From CAZICM01 sp964537685 (lineage in GTDB: Bacteria > Myxococcota_A > Polyangia > Polyangiales > Polyangiaceae): 62,511 nucleotides of DNA. The stretch covers positions 1 to 62,511 of the forward strand of contig CAZICM010000056.1 of assembly GCA_964537685.1 (NCBI GenBank), read 5' to 3'. Of the stretch, positions 7,922 to 16,218 are shown in pieces; position 1 is the stretch's first letter; each line of letters opens with the position of its first letter. The notes beneath the pieces are model-generated. The model made no database searches, had not been told where the DNA came from, and worked only from the letters and a program-made list of their open reading frames with translations. Both the position numbers and the translations under genes were made by a program.

Positions 7922-9484
7922 ATGCTCGAAATCCGCGAAGCCCGCGAAGCCGATGTCCATCAAATACGCGACTTGTTTGTGCGCGTCTACGGTCAAGCCT
8001 ATCCCTTTCCCGCCTTCTACGAAACCCACTGGCTTAAAAAATCAATCTACTCCGACGATACGCTGATGCTGGTCGCCCTCGATGAAGGCCAACTCGTCGG
8101 CACCGCCTCCGTTCATCTTACCGCGGGCGATGTCAACGATCTCATCGGCGAAATGGGCCGCATGGTCACCGACCCAGGAAAACGAGCCTCCGGCGTCGCC
8201 ACCCAATTGCTGACATCGTCTCTTGAACGGATTCGCGAGCATGTGCATTTTGCCGTCGGCGAAGCCCGCACCGCTCACTTGGGCTCTCAAAAGATCTGCC
8301 AGGCGCTCGGCTTTTCACCCGTGGGCTTCGAACCTCTAAAATATCGCTTCGAACGCCGCGAAAGCGTCGTTCCCTGCGCCATGCTCTGCGGTCCGGCCAC
8401 CGAACTCCGCCGCAACAATCCCCGCGTCATTCCCGAAATCGCCCTCCTCGCTCAAACCGTGCTCCATTGGATGGGCCTGCCCATGGATGTCATTGTGGAA
8501 GAAGAAAGCGAAGGCTATCCCACCACCGAAAGCTTTTCTATCGAGCGGCTCGAACAAAAAGGCGTCACGCCCCTGTTGCGCATCGAACGGGGACGCCTTC
8601 GCCAGCGCGAAGTCTTTGGCAATTTATGCCTCGATTATGGCTTCTTTCGAATCGCCGCCAACAATTCCCACTATCTGGTCGCCCGGGCAGATCAGGCCGT
8701 GCTCGGCGCCGTGGGCTTTACCCACGATCCCATCGATCAAAAAGTGCGTATTTTAGAGCTCATCGAGTTCGACGATGCCGTCAAGGGCTATTTGCTTTCC
8801 GCCGTCGACCAATTGGCCCGCGAGGAATTTGGAGCGCTCTATCAAGAAGTCGATGTATCGGCCTATTCTCCAAAAATTCAGCGCACCTTGGAGCGGCTTG
8901 GCTTCTTTCCCGTCGCCTATTGTCCATCCATGGTATTTGAAAATGTTGAACGGCTCGACGTGGTTCGCATGGCCAAGCTCAATATGCCCTACCAGCTCGG
9001 GTCCATGGATTTATTGGAGCGGCCCGCCCGGGTGAGAGAAATTGTGGAACGGGGCTTGGAAAACCGCTTGCACGGTATGGAAATCAACGAAGGCACAAGG
9101 CGAGCCCGGCTCTTCGATGGGCTGCCCGACGGCGAAGTCTATCATTTGGGACGAATCGGCGAACTCCTTGAAAAGCCCTCGGGCACCGTGCTGGTCCGCG
9201 AGGGCGAATTGGCCGACGGTCTATTTGTCATGGTAAGCGGCACGGCCGAAGTGCGCTCCGAAGGCCAAGTGCTGGGGCAAATTGGTCCCGGCGAAGTCTT
9301 TGGCGAAATGGGCTTGTTAGAGCAGACCCGCCGATCCGCCGATGTCGTGCTCACCGGCGATTCAAAGCTGATTCAATTTGAAATGAACAAACTGCTTCGC
9401 TTGGTCGAAAGCAGGCCCAGGCTGGGCACCATTGTGATGAGGAATCTAGCGCGGGGATTGTCCGAAAAACTAAGGCGCTCCTGA
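7922..9484 (+). CDS. Double GNAT-like protein with C-terminal cyclic-nucleotide-binding domain
   Basis: Residues 1-150 form a GNAT domain (IREAREADVHQIRDLF start, GRMVTDPGKRASGVATQLL acetyl-CoA loop, ICQALGF). Residues ~210-350 look like a second, diverged GNAT fold (VARADQAVLGAVGF, LERLGFFPVAY). Residues ~385-515 are a cNMP-binding domain: GELADGLFVMVSG, GEVFGEMGLLEQ and the phosphate-binding-cassette Arg in TRRSADVV. The likely logic is an acyltransferase gated by cAMP or cGMP, as known for mycobacterial Pat, but here the cNMP module is C-terminal. No nucleotide cyclase is nearby. The longer upstream frame (to 7715) overlaps the divergent radical SAM gene and is not credible. The 3' end overlaps the PiT gene by 15 bp. 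Confidence 0.85.
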   Translation: MLEIREAREADVHQIRDLFVRVYGQAYPFPAFYETHWLKKSIYSDDTLMLVALDEGQLVGTASVHLTAGDVNDLIGEMGRMVTDPGKRASGVATQLLTSSLERIREHVHFAVGEARTAHLGSQKICQALGFSPVGFEPLKYRFERRESVVPCAMLCGPATELRRNNPRVIPEIALLAQTVLHWMGLPMDVIVEEESEGYPTTESFSIERLEQKGVTPLLRIERGRLRQREVFGNLCLDYGFFRIAANNSHYLVARADQAVLGAVGFTHDPIDQKVRILELIEFDDAVKGYLLSAVDQLAREEFGALYQEVDVSAYSPKIQRTLERLGFFPVAYCPSMVFENVERLDVVRMAKLNMPYQLGSMDLLERPARVREIVERGLENRLHGMEINEGTRRARLFDGLPDGEVYHLGRIGELLEKPSGTVLVREGELADGLFVMVSGTAEVRSEGQVLGQIGPGEVFGEMGLLEQTRRSADVVLTGDSKLIQFEMNKLLRLVESRPRLGTIVMRNLARGLSEKLRRS

Positions 9485-10477
9485 GATCGCCTTCGTCACC
9501 AGATAACAAATGCCCGCCATCGTCGCCGAGGCAGGAATCGTCAGCACCCAAGCCCAAACAATGCGGCCCGCCACGCCCCAGCGCACCGCCGACAGTCTTC
9601 CCTGGCGCGCGCCCACGCCCACAATCGAGCCCGTAATCGTATGCGTCGTGCTTACGGGAATGCCCAGAAGCGTCGCCCCGAACAGCGAAATCGCGCCCGC
9701 GGTCTCGGCCGAAAAGCCGCCCACCGGCTTGAGTTTGGTAATCTTCATCCCCATCGTCTTCACGATACGCCAGCCGCCCGAGAGCGTGCCCAAACCCATG
9801 GCCGCGTGGCAAATCAGCACCACCCACAGCTCGGGTTTTAGTTTCTCGCCGCCGTGCTGAAGACCCGTGGCCACCAGGAGCGCCGTAATAATGCCCATGG
9901 TTTTCTGGGCATCGTTACCGCCGTGACCCAGCGAATAGGCTGCCGCCGACGCGAGCTGAAGCTTTCTAAAGGTTTTATCGACCTTAAACGGCGTCCAGCC
10001 TCCGGCGATCAAACGCACCAGCGACATCAGCACATAGCCTAGAAGGACGCCGACGATTGGTGAAACAACAATAAACAGCGCTGTTTTACCAAAGAACTTG
10101 GCATCCAGCACCGAAAGCCTGCCCGCGTTTACCACGGCGGCGCCCGCATAACCGCCGAGCAGCGCATGCGACGACGACGAAGGCAGGCCCCACCACCAGG
10201 TGGCCAAGTTCCAAATGATGGCGCCCACCAGCGCGGCGAAGAGCACATTGGGCGTCACAAACGCCGGGTCCACACCCTTGGCGATATTGCGCGCCACCGT
10301 TGGCTCAAAGAGCGCAAAGGCGACGAAGTTAAAGACGGCGGCCCAAATGACAGCCGAGCGCGGGGTGAGCACCCTTGTAGAAACCACGGTCGCGATTGAA
10401 TTTGCGGCATCGTGAAAACCGTTCACGAAGTCGAACGCAAGCGCGACCAGAATGATCACGATAACAAAGGCGGTCAT
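9470..10477 (-). CDS. pit: PiT-family inorganic phosphate transporter
   Basis: A 335-residue polytopic membrane protein with the duplicated PiT signature: FDFVNGFHDAANSIATVVSTRVL near the N-terminus and AAYSLGHGGNDAQKTMGIITALL near the middle. The family imports phosphate as a neutral metal-phosphate complex driven by protons. It begins inside the last codons of the PhoU-like gene (4-bp ATGA overlap), the classic pairing of a PiT carrier with its TIGR00153/DUF47 partner. The length is normal for bacterial short PiT proteins. No Pho box was recognised upstream of the operon. Naming as pit is by family. Confidence 0.93.
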   Translation of the reverse strand: MTAFVIVIILVALAFDFVNGFHDAANSIATVVSTRVLTPRSAVIWAAVFNFVAFALFEPTVARNIAKGVDPAFVTPNVLFAALVGAIIWNLATWWWGLPSSSSHALLGGYAGAAVVNAGRLSVLDAKFFGKTALFIVVSPIVGVLLGYVLMSLVRLIAGGWTPFKVDKTFRKLQLASAAAYSLGHGGNDAQKTMGIITALLVATGLQHGGEKLKPELWVVLICHAAMGLGTLSGGWRIVKTMGMKITKLKPVGGFSAETAGAISLFGATLLGIPVSTTHTITGSIVGVGARQGRLSAVRWGVAGRIVWAWVLTIPASATMAGICYLVTKAISGAP

Positions 10478-11094
10478 GCGTGCTCCAACACGACGCCTTC
10501 GATCACATTTGCAATATCCTCGCAGCGGTCGGTCGCCGTTTCCAGGTGGTCATACACATCGCGCCATTTCATGACCATCAGCGGGTCGTTTCCGGCTTTG
10601 AAGAGCTTGGCGATAGCGGCGCGGTAAGCCTGATCGGCCGTATTTTCGTGCTTATTGATCTCGATACACAGCTCCAAGAGCTTCTTGTTGTGTTTCTCGA
10701 TACCGCGCAGCAGATCGACGGCGGCCTGCGTGGTTTCGCAGGAAGCGACGACGGCCTTGGCGAGCGCTAGACCTTCGGCATTGGCGCCGTCAAGCTCAAA
10801 AAGCACGACCCGTTCGGCGGCGGCCTCGATAGAATCGAGCACATCATCGAGGCGAGTGACAAGCGTATGAATTTCCTCGCGATCGAGGGGAGTGATCCAC
10901 GTTTGGTGGAGGGCGGCCACACAATCGTGAGTTGCTTTGTCGCCCTGGTGTTCGAGTTCGGAGATTTCCTTGGCGAGTTTTTTGGCATTGTCCGGCTGCT
11001 CGAGCATTAGGACAAATTTTTTGCTCGCCTCCACGCTTTTTTGCGCGAGCGCGGTGAACGCGTTGAAGAAGAGATCGTCTTTGGTCAGGGCCAT
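10474..11094 (-). CDS. PhoU-like DUF47 (TIGR00153) protein, PiT partner
   Basis: A 206-residue all-helical protein with the DUF47 pattern: acidic helices that start KKLAKEISELEHQGDKATHDCVAAL and a later ATDRCEDIANVIEGVVLEHA, which are PhoU-type metal-binding helices (E/D-x-x-x-D). Such proteins sit next to PiT carriers and are thought to control phosphate uptake. It is the first gene of the two-gene operon. No Shine-Dalgarno precedes the ATG; a TTGACA-17-TAACAG promoter ends 12 nt before it, so the leader is very short or absent. Confidence 0.92.
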   Translation of the reverse strand: MALTKDDLFFNAFTALAQKSVEASKKFVLMLEQPDNAKKLAKEISELEHQGDKATHDCVAALHQTWITPLDREEIHTLVTRLDDVLDSIEAAAERVVLFELDGANAEGLALAKAVVASCETTQAAVDLLRGIEKHNKKLLELCIEINKHENTADQAYRAAIAKLFKAGNDPLMVMKWRDVYDHLETATDRCEDIANVIEGVVLEHA

Positions 11095-11106
11095 TTGGGA
11101 GGAGGC

Positions 11107-11135
11107 TGTTACATGGGTTTTTGGGCGGTGTCAAA
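11107..11135 (-). promoter_or_regulatory. Putative promoter of the phoU-like/pit operon
   Basis: On the minus strand TTGACA (11135-11130), a 17-nt spacer and TAACAG (11112-11107) precede the ATG at 11094 by 12 nt. The -35 and most of the spacer lie inside the extended 3' end of the neighbouring lipoprotein reading frame. Confidence 0.5.
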
Positions 11136-11924
11136 AGCAAAGTCATTTGGATGAAGGGGATGGGGAGGGGGCTGATCGGGAGATTGGAGATATTGGAATT
11201 GGGAGGGCGGGAGTGAAGGGTATGGTGGCAGGGAGGGAGACCAGCGTTTGGACGAATGGATTCTGGGCGGCGTCATGCCGCACATCCGAGGATGTGGCAG
11301 GCGCTGAGGAATATTACAGCCAAAAGCCCTGTTTCCCTCGTACTTCTTTTGGCATTCCTCATCGGAGATACAGGAGCGGCAGCGGCCATCGATACATAAC
11401 ATCTCAGGGCAGTGTTCATCCAGCGTGCATGGCAAACCTGCCCGGCGTCTGCATGTCCACAGCGCATTGCAGTGTCCTCGGTCACAGAAACCATCACCGC
11501 ATTCGCTGTCTTTGGTGCAATCGATATCGGGTACATATCGAGACCATACTTGGCTAGGGCATGTGTCCGCAATAATCTTTTCCATGGGTGTCAGTGGCAG
11601 TCCCCACCATTCTGAAGGCGGAGGCGGCCAAGGACCTGTGTAGTCCTTGGGTTTTCGATAAGGAGGTCCTGGGCCGAGATCTGGGGTTCCTGTTGGGTAG
11701 GGTGGACCTGGATGAATGGCCTGGGATGAAGAAGGTGCGGAAGGCGGATGGGAGGGTGGCGGTTGCGGAGCGGCGGATGAGGCAATATTTACCGGTGATT
11801 CAACTCGTCCGCCAAAGAGTGCGTCGTCGCTGGCTGAGCAGGAGGCGAGAAGAGCGGCGCTTATACCGCAAAGAAATCCCAACAGGATACGCATAAAAGA
11901 TATCGGATTCATTGAGAAGAACAT
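11109..11924 (-). CDS. Cys-rich lipoprotein, tandem copy A (stop-loss extended)
   Basis: Third copy in transcription order of a repeated gene. It has a lipoprotein signal (ISAALLASC), a Pro/Ser-rich linker with HPGPPYPTG, the block EWWGLPLTPMEKIIADTCP and a Cys-rich domain (CTKDSECGDGFCDRGHC, then CRSCISDEECQKK) like Dickkopf-type or other secreted Cys-knot modules. Copies A and C share the end PPRIH; in copy C the next codon is TAG, whereas in A it is TCG (11253-11255). Reading therefore continues 47 more residues, Pro/Ser-rich, into what seems to be the promoter of the phoU-like gene. Start codons at 11924, 11912 and 11894 are all possible; none has a clear Shine-Dalgarno. Function is unknown; surface or periplasmic location is inferred. 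Confidence 0.75.
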   Translation of the reverse strand: MFFSMNPISFMRILLGFLCGISAALLASCSASDDALFGGRVESPVNIASSAAPQPPPSHPPSAPSSSQAIHPGPPYPTGTPDLGPGPPYRKPKDYTGPWPPPPSEWWGLPLTPMEKIIADTCPSQVWSRYVPDIDCTKDSECGDGFCDRGHCNALWTCRRRAGLPCTLDEHCPEMLCIDGRCRSCISDEECQKKYEGNRAFGCNIPQRLPHPRMCGMTPPRIHSSKRWSPSLPPYPSLPPSQFQYLQSPDQPPPHPLHPNDFAFDTAQKPM

Positions 11925-11941
11925 GAAGGCCAGCGCTTGTA

Positions 11942-12610
11942 TTAATGAACGCGGTACATATTGCGCCCGCACATCCGGTGACTGGGGGGCCGGGTGGGAG
12001 GGCCACAAATGACACCCGTGTCACCATCATGTTTTTTCTGGCATTCCTCGTCAGAGATACAGGATCGGCAACGGCCATCAATACATAGGGCATCACATTG
12101 GTTATCGTTTGCACATCGCTGTCCTGCCCGCAGCGCACAGGTCCATATCATATTGCAGTGCCCTCGATCACAGAAACCATCGCCGCATTCGCTGTCTTTG
12201 GTGCAATCGATATCAGGCACATACTGGGACCAGACTTGCTCCGGGCATGTGTCTGCGATGACCTTTTCCAAAGGTGTAAGCGGCAGGCCCCACCATTCGG
12301 AAGGGTGGGGTGGCCATGGCCCTGTGTAGTCGGCCGGTTTTCGATAGGGAGCTGCGGGCCACCGATCTGGTTTTCCGGTTGGATAGGGCGGACCTGGATG
12401 AATGGCTTGGGATGATGGGCTTGCGGGCGGCGGATTTGAGGGTGATAGCTTTGAAGACCCGGACGATGTGATTTTGACTGGTGATTCGACTCGTCCGCTA
12501 AAAGGCGCTTCGTCGGTGGCTGAGCAGGAGGCGAGAAGAGCGGCGCTTATACCGCAAAGAAATCCCAACAGGATACGCATAAAAGATATCGGATTCATTG
12601 AGAAGAACAT
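11942..12610 (-). CDS. Cys-rich lipoprotein, tandem copy B
   Basis: Middle copy of the triplet. The first 30 residues are almost identical to copy A (MFFSMNPISF then a signal ending ALLASC), as is the DNA before the start, showing recent duplication. The mature protein has the same linker, EWWGLPLTPLEKVIADTCP and Cys-rich domain, with a shorter loop between Cys blocks (NDNQCDALCIDG) and a different end (CGRNMYRVH, stop TAA). It ends 17 nt before copy A and starts 17 nt after copy C, so the three are probably one transcript. No function is recognised. Confidence 0.8.
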   Translation of the reverse strand: MFFSMNPISFMRILLGFLCGISAALLASCSATDEAPFSGRVESPVKITSSGSSKLSPSNPPPASPSSQAIHPGPPYPTGKPDRWPAAPYRKPADYTGPWPPHPSEWWGLPLTPLEKVIADTCPEQVWSQYVPDIDCTKDSECGDGFCDRGHCNMIWTCALRAGQRCANDNQCDALCIDGRCRSCISDEECQKKHDGDTGVICGPPTRPPSHRMCGRNMYRVH

Positions 12611-12627
12611 GAAGGCCAGCGCTTGGA

Positions 12628-13278
12628 CTAATGGATTCTAGGCGGCGTCACGCCGCACATCCGGTGACTGGGTGGCCGAAGAGGAATATTGCAGCCAAAA
12701 GCTGTGTTACCATTATGCTTCTTCTGGCATTCCTCATCGGAGATACAGGATCGGCAGCGGCCATCGATACACACACCATGATGACACTGCTCCTCTGCAG
12801 TGCAAGGCATTCCAGCTCGAATTGCGCAGGTCCAAATCGCATTGCAGTGCCCTCGATCACAGAAGCCATCGCCACATTCGCTGTCTTTGGTGCAATCCAC
12901 ATCTGGAAAGGTCCGTGACCAAGGCTGGGTGGGGCATGTATCAGCGATAACCTTCTCCAGAGGCGTGAGAGGCAGCCCCCACCATTCGGAAGGGCGGGGA
13001 GGCCAGGGACCTGTGTAGTCGGCCGGTTTTCGGTAGGGAGCCAGGGGCCAGTTGTCGGGTTCCCCCGTTGGATAAGGCGGACCCGGATGAACGGTCAGCG
13101 TTGAAGAAGACGCGGAGGGCGGATTTGAGGGTGATGGTTGTGAAGACGCGGACGGGACGATTTTTACCGGTGATTCGACCCGGCCACCAAAGGGCGCCTC
13201 GTCGCTGGCTGAGCAGGAGGCGAGAAGAGCAGTGCTTATACCGCAAAGTAATCTTCGGATGGTATTTGTGAGATGCAT
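12628..13278 (-). CDS. Cys-rich lipoprotein, tandem copy C
   Basis: First copy in transcription order, 23 nt after the neprosin-like gene. It alone has a good Shine-Dalgarno (GAGGAA, 6 nt before the ATG), and its signal peptide differs at the very start (MHLTNTIRR) before joining the common part LLCGIS and ALLASC. The domain order matches A and B: linker, EWWGLPLTPLEKVIADTCP, and a Cys-rich domain with 14 or so Cys. It ends in PPRIH and TAG. This is probably the ancestral copy from which A and B arose. Role unknown; its position suggests work with the secreted peptidase. Confidence 0.82.
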   Translation of the reverse strand: MHLTNTIRRLLCGISTALLASCSASDEAPFGGRVESPVKIVPSASSQPSPSNPPSASSSTLTVHPGPPYPTGEPDNWPLAPYRKPADYTGPWPPRPSEWWGLPLTPLEKVIADTCPTQPWSRTFPDVDCTKDSECGDGFCDRGHCNAIWTCAIRAGMPCTAEEQCHHGVCIDGRCRSCISDEECQKKHNGNTAFGCNIPLRPPSHRMCGVTPPRIH

Positions 13279-13301
13279 TTGATTCCTCTACAGGTTCAGT
13301 A

Positions 13302-14648
13302 TCATTTGCACAAGGGAGAATCGGCACCGGGACCGTCGGCGAAGAAATAGAAACCGGTCAAAGGCCCACCGTTTTTCGTGGGGGTGCGCGAATAGCATGT
13401 TGGTTCATAAGGTCTTGAGAAAATCCCCATCGTATCATCCACCTCCTGCACCGACCAATAATTATTCAAAATCATCATCCTCCGAAAGTAATCCGCCCGG
13501 TTTGCACCGGCCTCGGCATACTCCCCGCTTCCCATATCGGTCGTGGTCCAGGTGCCCGATGTGCCATTGTAGACTTCCTCATAAAAATGTGCCCGGCAGG
13601 CGCCCTTATTCAGCAGCGTAAACAAATTGGCCTTATAGCGCCCTAACAAATCACCGCGGTACGCGATCCACCAATCTCCATTGAACACCTGAAAGATCTG
13701 AATCATATGCTCGTACTGAGCGCCTTCAATCTCGGACAGTGTAACCCCTCCTCCAATCACGGTAGGCACAGGCATGGAAATAGCCGGCGCCAATATCTGT
13801 AAATCCCACTCCAAGCGCGTAAACAGCTTCTCCCTCAAATCCCATACCCCTTTGAGTTCACCGTTAACCTCCCGCAGTACCTCAATATGTAGGCGCGGCC
13901 TCTGCGCCTCCTCGTCGTCCAGCAAGCTTTTAAAATTGACCCGATCGATGGAAAGAACAACCCCGATGGCCTCTTGAATGGGGCCGTCGGCTGGACAGGC
14001 CACCGATAATTCCATCAAGCTAAAGGTCTTATCTTCCACCTCGCCCTGATAGTGATTGACAATGGCCATCACTCCGCGGTTGGGCTGAAGTACATCGAGT
14101 CCCGCATACAGCCGATCCGTGCCCGCCGGTATCCCAAAGACCTGATGGTTGTCCAAATAGTCTTGAAGCGAAACCGCGCCGCTTTCTCCCATGATGTAGG
14201 CCGAAAAATCCGGCCTCAACAAGGGTGTCGTGCCCTCCGGTCCAAGCAGCTCCGGGAACGTGTCCAGCTCGCTTTGAGGAAGCTCAATGCCTTCGGGCAA
14301 TATTAAATCCCCGGCGGGAAAAGGTATAACAGGAAGCTCGTCGGGAAGTTCAAAGGCGCTGTTGTCAACCCAGTCGACAATATCCCCCGAAGGGCCTTGT
14401 TTGGTCGCCGCGATCGAATAATCTTTATACATCGCTTGGATATAAGCATCGACTTCGGCTTTTCGGGCTTGTTGCTCGGGTGTAAGGAGAGGCGTCGCTA
14501 TCGGGACATTGTCCGGTTCGGGAAGCTGGGCGTCTTCGCTCGGCGTCGCCTCGCCTTCACCAGGCAGAAGGTAAATCGTACAGGCAGGTAGGCACAAGCT
14601 GCTCAGCAGAAACAAAGCCCATTTGCGAGAACGGGTTCGCGGTGCCAT
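13302..14648 (-). CDS. Neprosin-like (DUF239) putative prolyl endopeptidase lipoprotein
   Basis: A 448-residue protein with a lipobox (LSSLCLPAC) after a basic start, so lipidated. The C-terminal half shows the neprosin pattern: FQVFNGDWWIAYRGDLLGRYK, then LFTLL, AHFYEEVYNGTSGTW and DMGSGEYAEAGANRADYFRRM. Plant neprosins cut after Pro using a pair of Glu residues; the second is probably in FYEEVYNG, the first I could not place. GGGGAG lies 9 nt before the ATG. Two hairpins and a 43-bp repeat array fill the upstream 400 bp. It heads an operon with the three Cys-rich lipoproteins. Family call is fairly sure; the enzyme activity in bacteria is inferred. Confidence 0.8.
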   Translation of the reverse strand: MAPRTRSRKWALFLLSSLCLPACTIYLLPGEGEATPSEDAQLPEPDNVPIATPLLTPEQQARKAEVDAYIQAMYKDYSIAATKQGPSGDIVDWVDNSAFELPDELPVIPFPAGDLILPEGIELPQSELDTFPELLGPEGTTPLLRPDFSAYIMGESGAVSLQDYLDNHQVFGIPAGTDRLYAGLDVLQPNRGVMAIVNHYQGEVEDKTFSLMELSVACPADGPIQEAIGVVLSIDRVNFKSLLDDEEAQRPRLHIEVLREVNGELKGVWDLREKLFTRLEWDLQILAPAISMPVPTVIGGGVTLSEIEGAQYEHMIQIFQVFNGDWWIAYRGDLLGRYKANLFTLLNKGACRAHFYEEVYNGTSGTWTTTDMGSGEYAEAGANRADYFRRMMILNNYWSVQEVDDTMGIFSRPYEPTCYSRTPTKNGGPLTGFYFFADGPGADSPLCK

Positions 14649-14680
14649 AAGAAAAATCTCCCCGGCTCAGAGAAAGGTAC

Positions 14681-14704
14681 ATGGACAGCAAGCTTCCTGT
14701 CCAT
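14681..14704. other. Perfect inverted repeat in the neprosin-gene leader
   Basis: ATGGACAG (14681-14688) and CTGTCCAT (14697-14704) form an 8-bp perfect stem with an 8-nt loop, 33 nt before the neprosin-like start codon. No T-run follows, so it is more likely an operator or mRNA structure than a terminator. Confidence 0.6.
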
Positions 14705-14723
14705 CTTCGTAATCGGAGTCCGG

Positions 14724-14747
14724 GACGATTTTTATCTCAAAATCGTC
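14724..14747. other. Perfect 9-bp inverted repeat
   Basis: GACGATTTT (14724-14732) and AAAATCGTC (14739-14747) pair perfectly around a 6-nt loop. It lies just before the tandem array. Could be an operator or a weak terminator; no clear T-run outside the stem. Confidence 0.6.
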
Positions 14748-14753
14748 ATTCTC

Positions 14754-15052
14754 GTGGATGTCGGCGACCTATCCCTGAAGGTGCTTGGGTGTAGACGAGG
14801 ATATCGGCGGCCTATGCTTGAAGGTGCTTGGATGTAGACCCGGATGTCGGCGGCCTATGCTTGAAGGTGCTTGGATGCAGACGAGGATGTCGGCGGCCTA
14901 TGCTTGAAGGTGCTTGGATGTAGGCGAGGATATCGCCAACCTATCCTTGAAGGTGCTTGGATATAGACGAGGATATCGGCGACCTATTCTTCAAGGTGCT
15001 TGGATGTAGGCGAGGATATCGGCGGCCTATCCTTGAAGGTGCTTGGATGTTG
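14754..15052. repeat. 43-bp tandem repeat array, about seven copies
   Basis: The core AAGGTGCTTGG recurs at 14778, 14821, 14864, 14907, 14950, 14993 and 15036, always exactly 43 bp apart; a partial unit precedes 14778 and another ends at 15052. Each unit continues ...GATGTAGACGAGGATATCGG and CGGCCTATGCTTG with a few base changes. Because 43 is not a multiple of three and no frame stays open, it is non-coding. It starts 12 nt after the stop of the TPR/PEGA-like gene and accounts for most of the only gene-free stretch above 300 bp (14649-15063). Confidence 0.95.
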
Positions 15053-15063
15053 CAGGAGATCAG

Positions 15064-16218
15064 CTAAAAGACGCCTCGAATCATCGCACTCCCCAGTCCA
15101 AGCCCAACTTCGATGGACCTAGGATTCGCTTCTCTCCGCGCCGTCCCCGCGGGCTTGGCGGGAGTTCCGGGCTGAGGCCCAACATAACTGGTCGCCGTCA
15201 CAAAGACCGTAATCCCGATCAGCGCCGCCGCTCCCCCGCCAATCAATAGGCCAATGCTTAGATTAAATTGATCTTCCGCGTCGCTTTTGGCTTGCCTCGC
15301 CCCGTCGTCTACGCAAAATCCCGTGCTCTTTTCGCATTGATAACTGTCGTATAAAGCATTTTCGTCGTCGATGGCTGTCTTCATCACATAGCCCCCAAGT
15401 CCAGCCACCCCAAGCCCCAGCACTCCAAGCCCTATCCCGATGATTCGCCTCGCCGTGGGATCGACCACCACTTGCGCATTGGGATTGGGGGAATAAAATG
15501 GGTCAACCGGGCCGGCCGAAGGAGGTCCAAATATCGATGGGGGCTTCTTTTCAGGCGGCGGTGCTTTGCCCTCTCCCGTTTTGCCTGGGGTCTTGGGGGG
15601 TTCTTGGGCGGGCGCTTGAGGCTTGTCGGTCAAAGGGCCAATTTCTATGCTGCTTTTGTCGCCGTTCTTGGCAATCTGAACCGTCTTCTTCCAGCTCTCT
15701 TTGCCATCGGCCACGGCCCCGATTCGATGCTCGCCCACATCCACCGCAAGAGGCAAGTTCCATAGCGCAGCATCCACGCTTTCGCCGTCTTTTTCTATCT
15801 TTAAGCCGCTTAGCTTCTGGATCGCTTCGGGTACACTGAGGGTAAGCTTGGACAGCTTGGGCTCCAGGGCCTCGGCCCGGGTTTTTGACTTGGTTTCCCG
15901 CTCTTTTTGACCAGCCGCCTTGGCCATCGCCTGCGCTTCCCGGTACATCGTCCAAGCGCTCGCCAGTTTGCCCTGCGATTCAAAACATTCGCCCAGTGTA
16001 ATCCGCGCGCCTATGCCTTCGGGTACAAGCCGAATGACTTGTTGAAGTTTGGGACAGGCAATGCCATAATTGTGGGCCTCCATGTCCTTGAGCGCTTCGT
16101 CGTAGAGAGCCTGGCCCTGGGCTTTTTTAACGGCATCGGTGCTTTGGGCAAGGGCGCCCTGGGTCCAGAGCATACAGGCGAGGGCGGCGATAAGAAAAGG
16201 ATGTGGTTTCCCCGTCAT
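15064..16218 (-). CDS. Exported TPR/PEGA-like protein, partner of Ser/Thr kinase
   Basis: A Sec signal ending GALAQS is followed by TPR-like helices (residues ~30-130: ALYDEALKDMEAHNYGIAC, GARITLGECFESQGKLASAW), a PEGA-type beta domain (~150-205: LTLSVPEAIQKLSGLKIEKDG), a Pro/Lys-rich linker, and two hydrophobic helices near the C-terminus (IIGIGLGVLGLGVAGLGGYV and LLIGGGAAALIGITVFVTA). This layout is widespread in Myxococcota next to Ser/Thr kinases. It overlaps the kinase stop by 4 bp (ATGA), so expression is coupled. It may be an envelope sensor or kinase target; that is inference. A second, related pair lies at 25899-28788. Confidence 0.82.
   Translation of the reverse strand: MTGKPHPFLIAALACMLWTQGALAQSTDAVKKAQGQALYDEALKDMEAHNYGIACPKLQQVIRLVPEGIGARITLGECFESQGKLASAWTMYREAQAMAKAAGQKERETKSKTRAEALEPKLSKLTLSVPEAIQKLSGLKIEKDGESVDAALWNLPLAVDVGEHRIGAVADGKESWKKTVQIAKNGDKSSIEIGPLTDKPQAPAQEPPKTPGKTGEGKAPPPEKKPPSIFGPPSAGPVDPFYSPNPNAQVVVDPTARRIIGIGLGVLGLGVAGLGGYVMKTAIDDENALYDSYQCEKSTGFCVDDGARQAKSDAEDQFNLSIGLLIGGGAAALIGITVFVTATSYVGPQPGTPAKPAGTARREANPRSIEVGLGLGSAMIRGVF

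Noticed and set aside
14754..15052. CRISPR array
   Set aside because: The whole 43-bp unit repeats with scattered changes; there are no unique spacers between constant repeats and no cas gene nearby.
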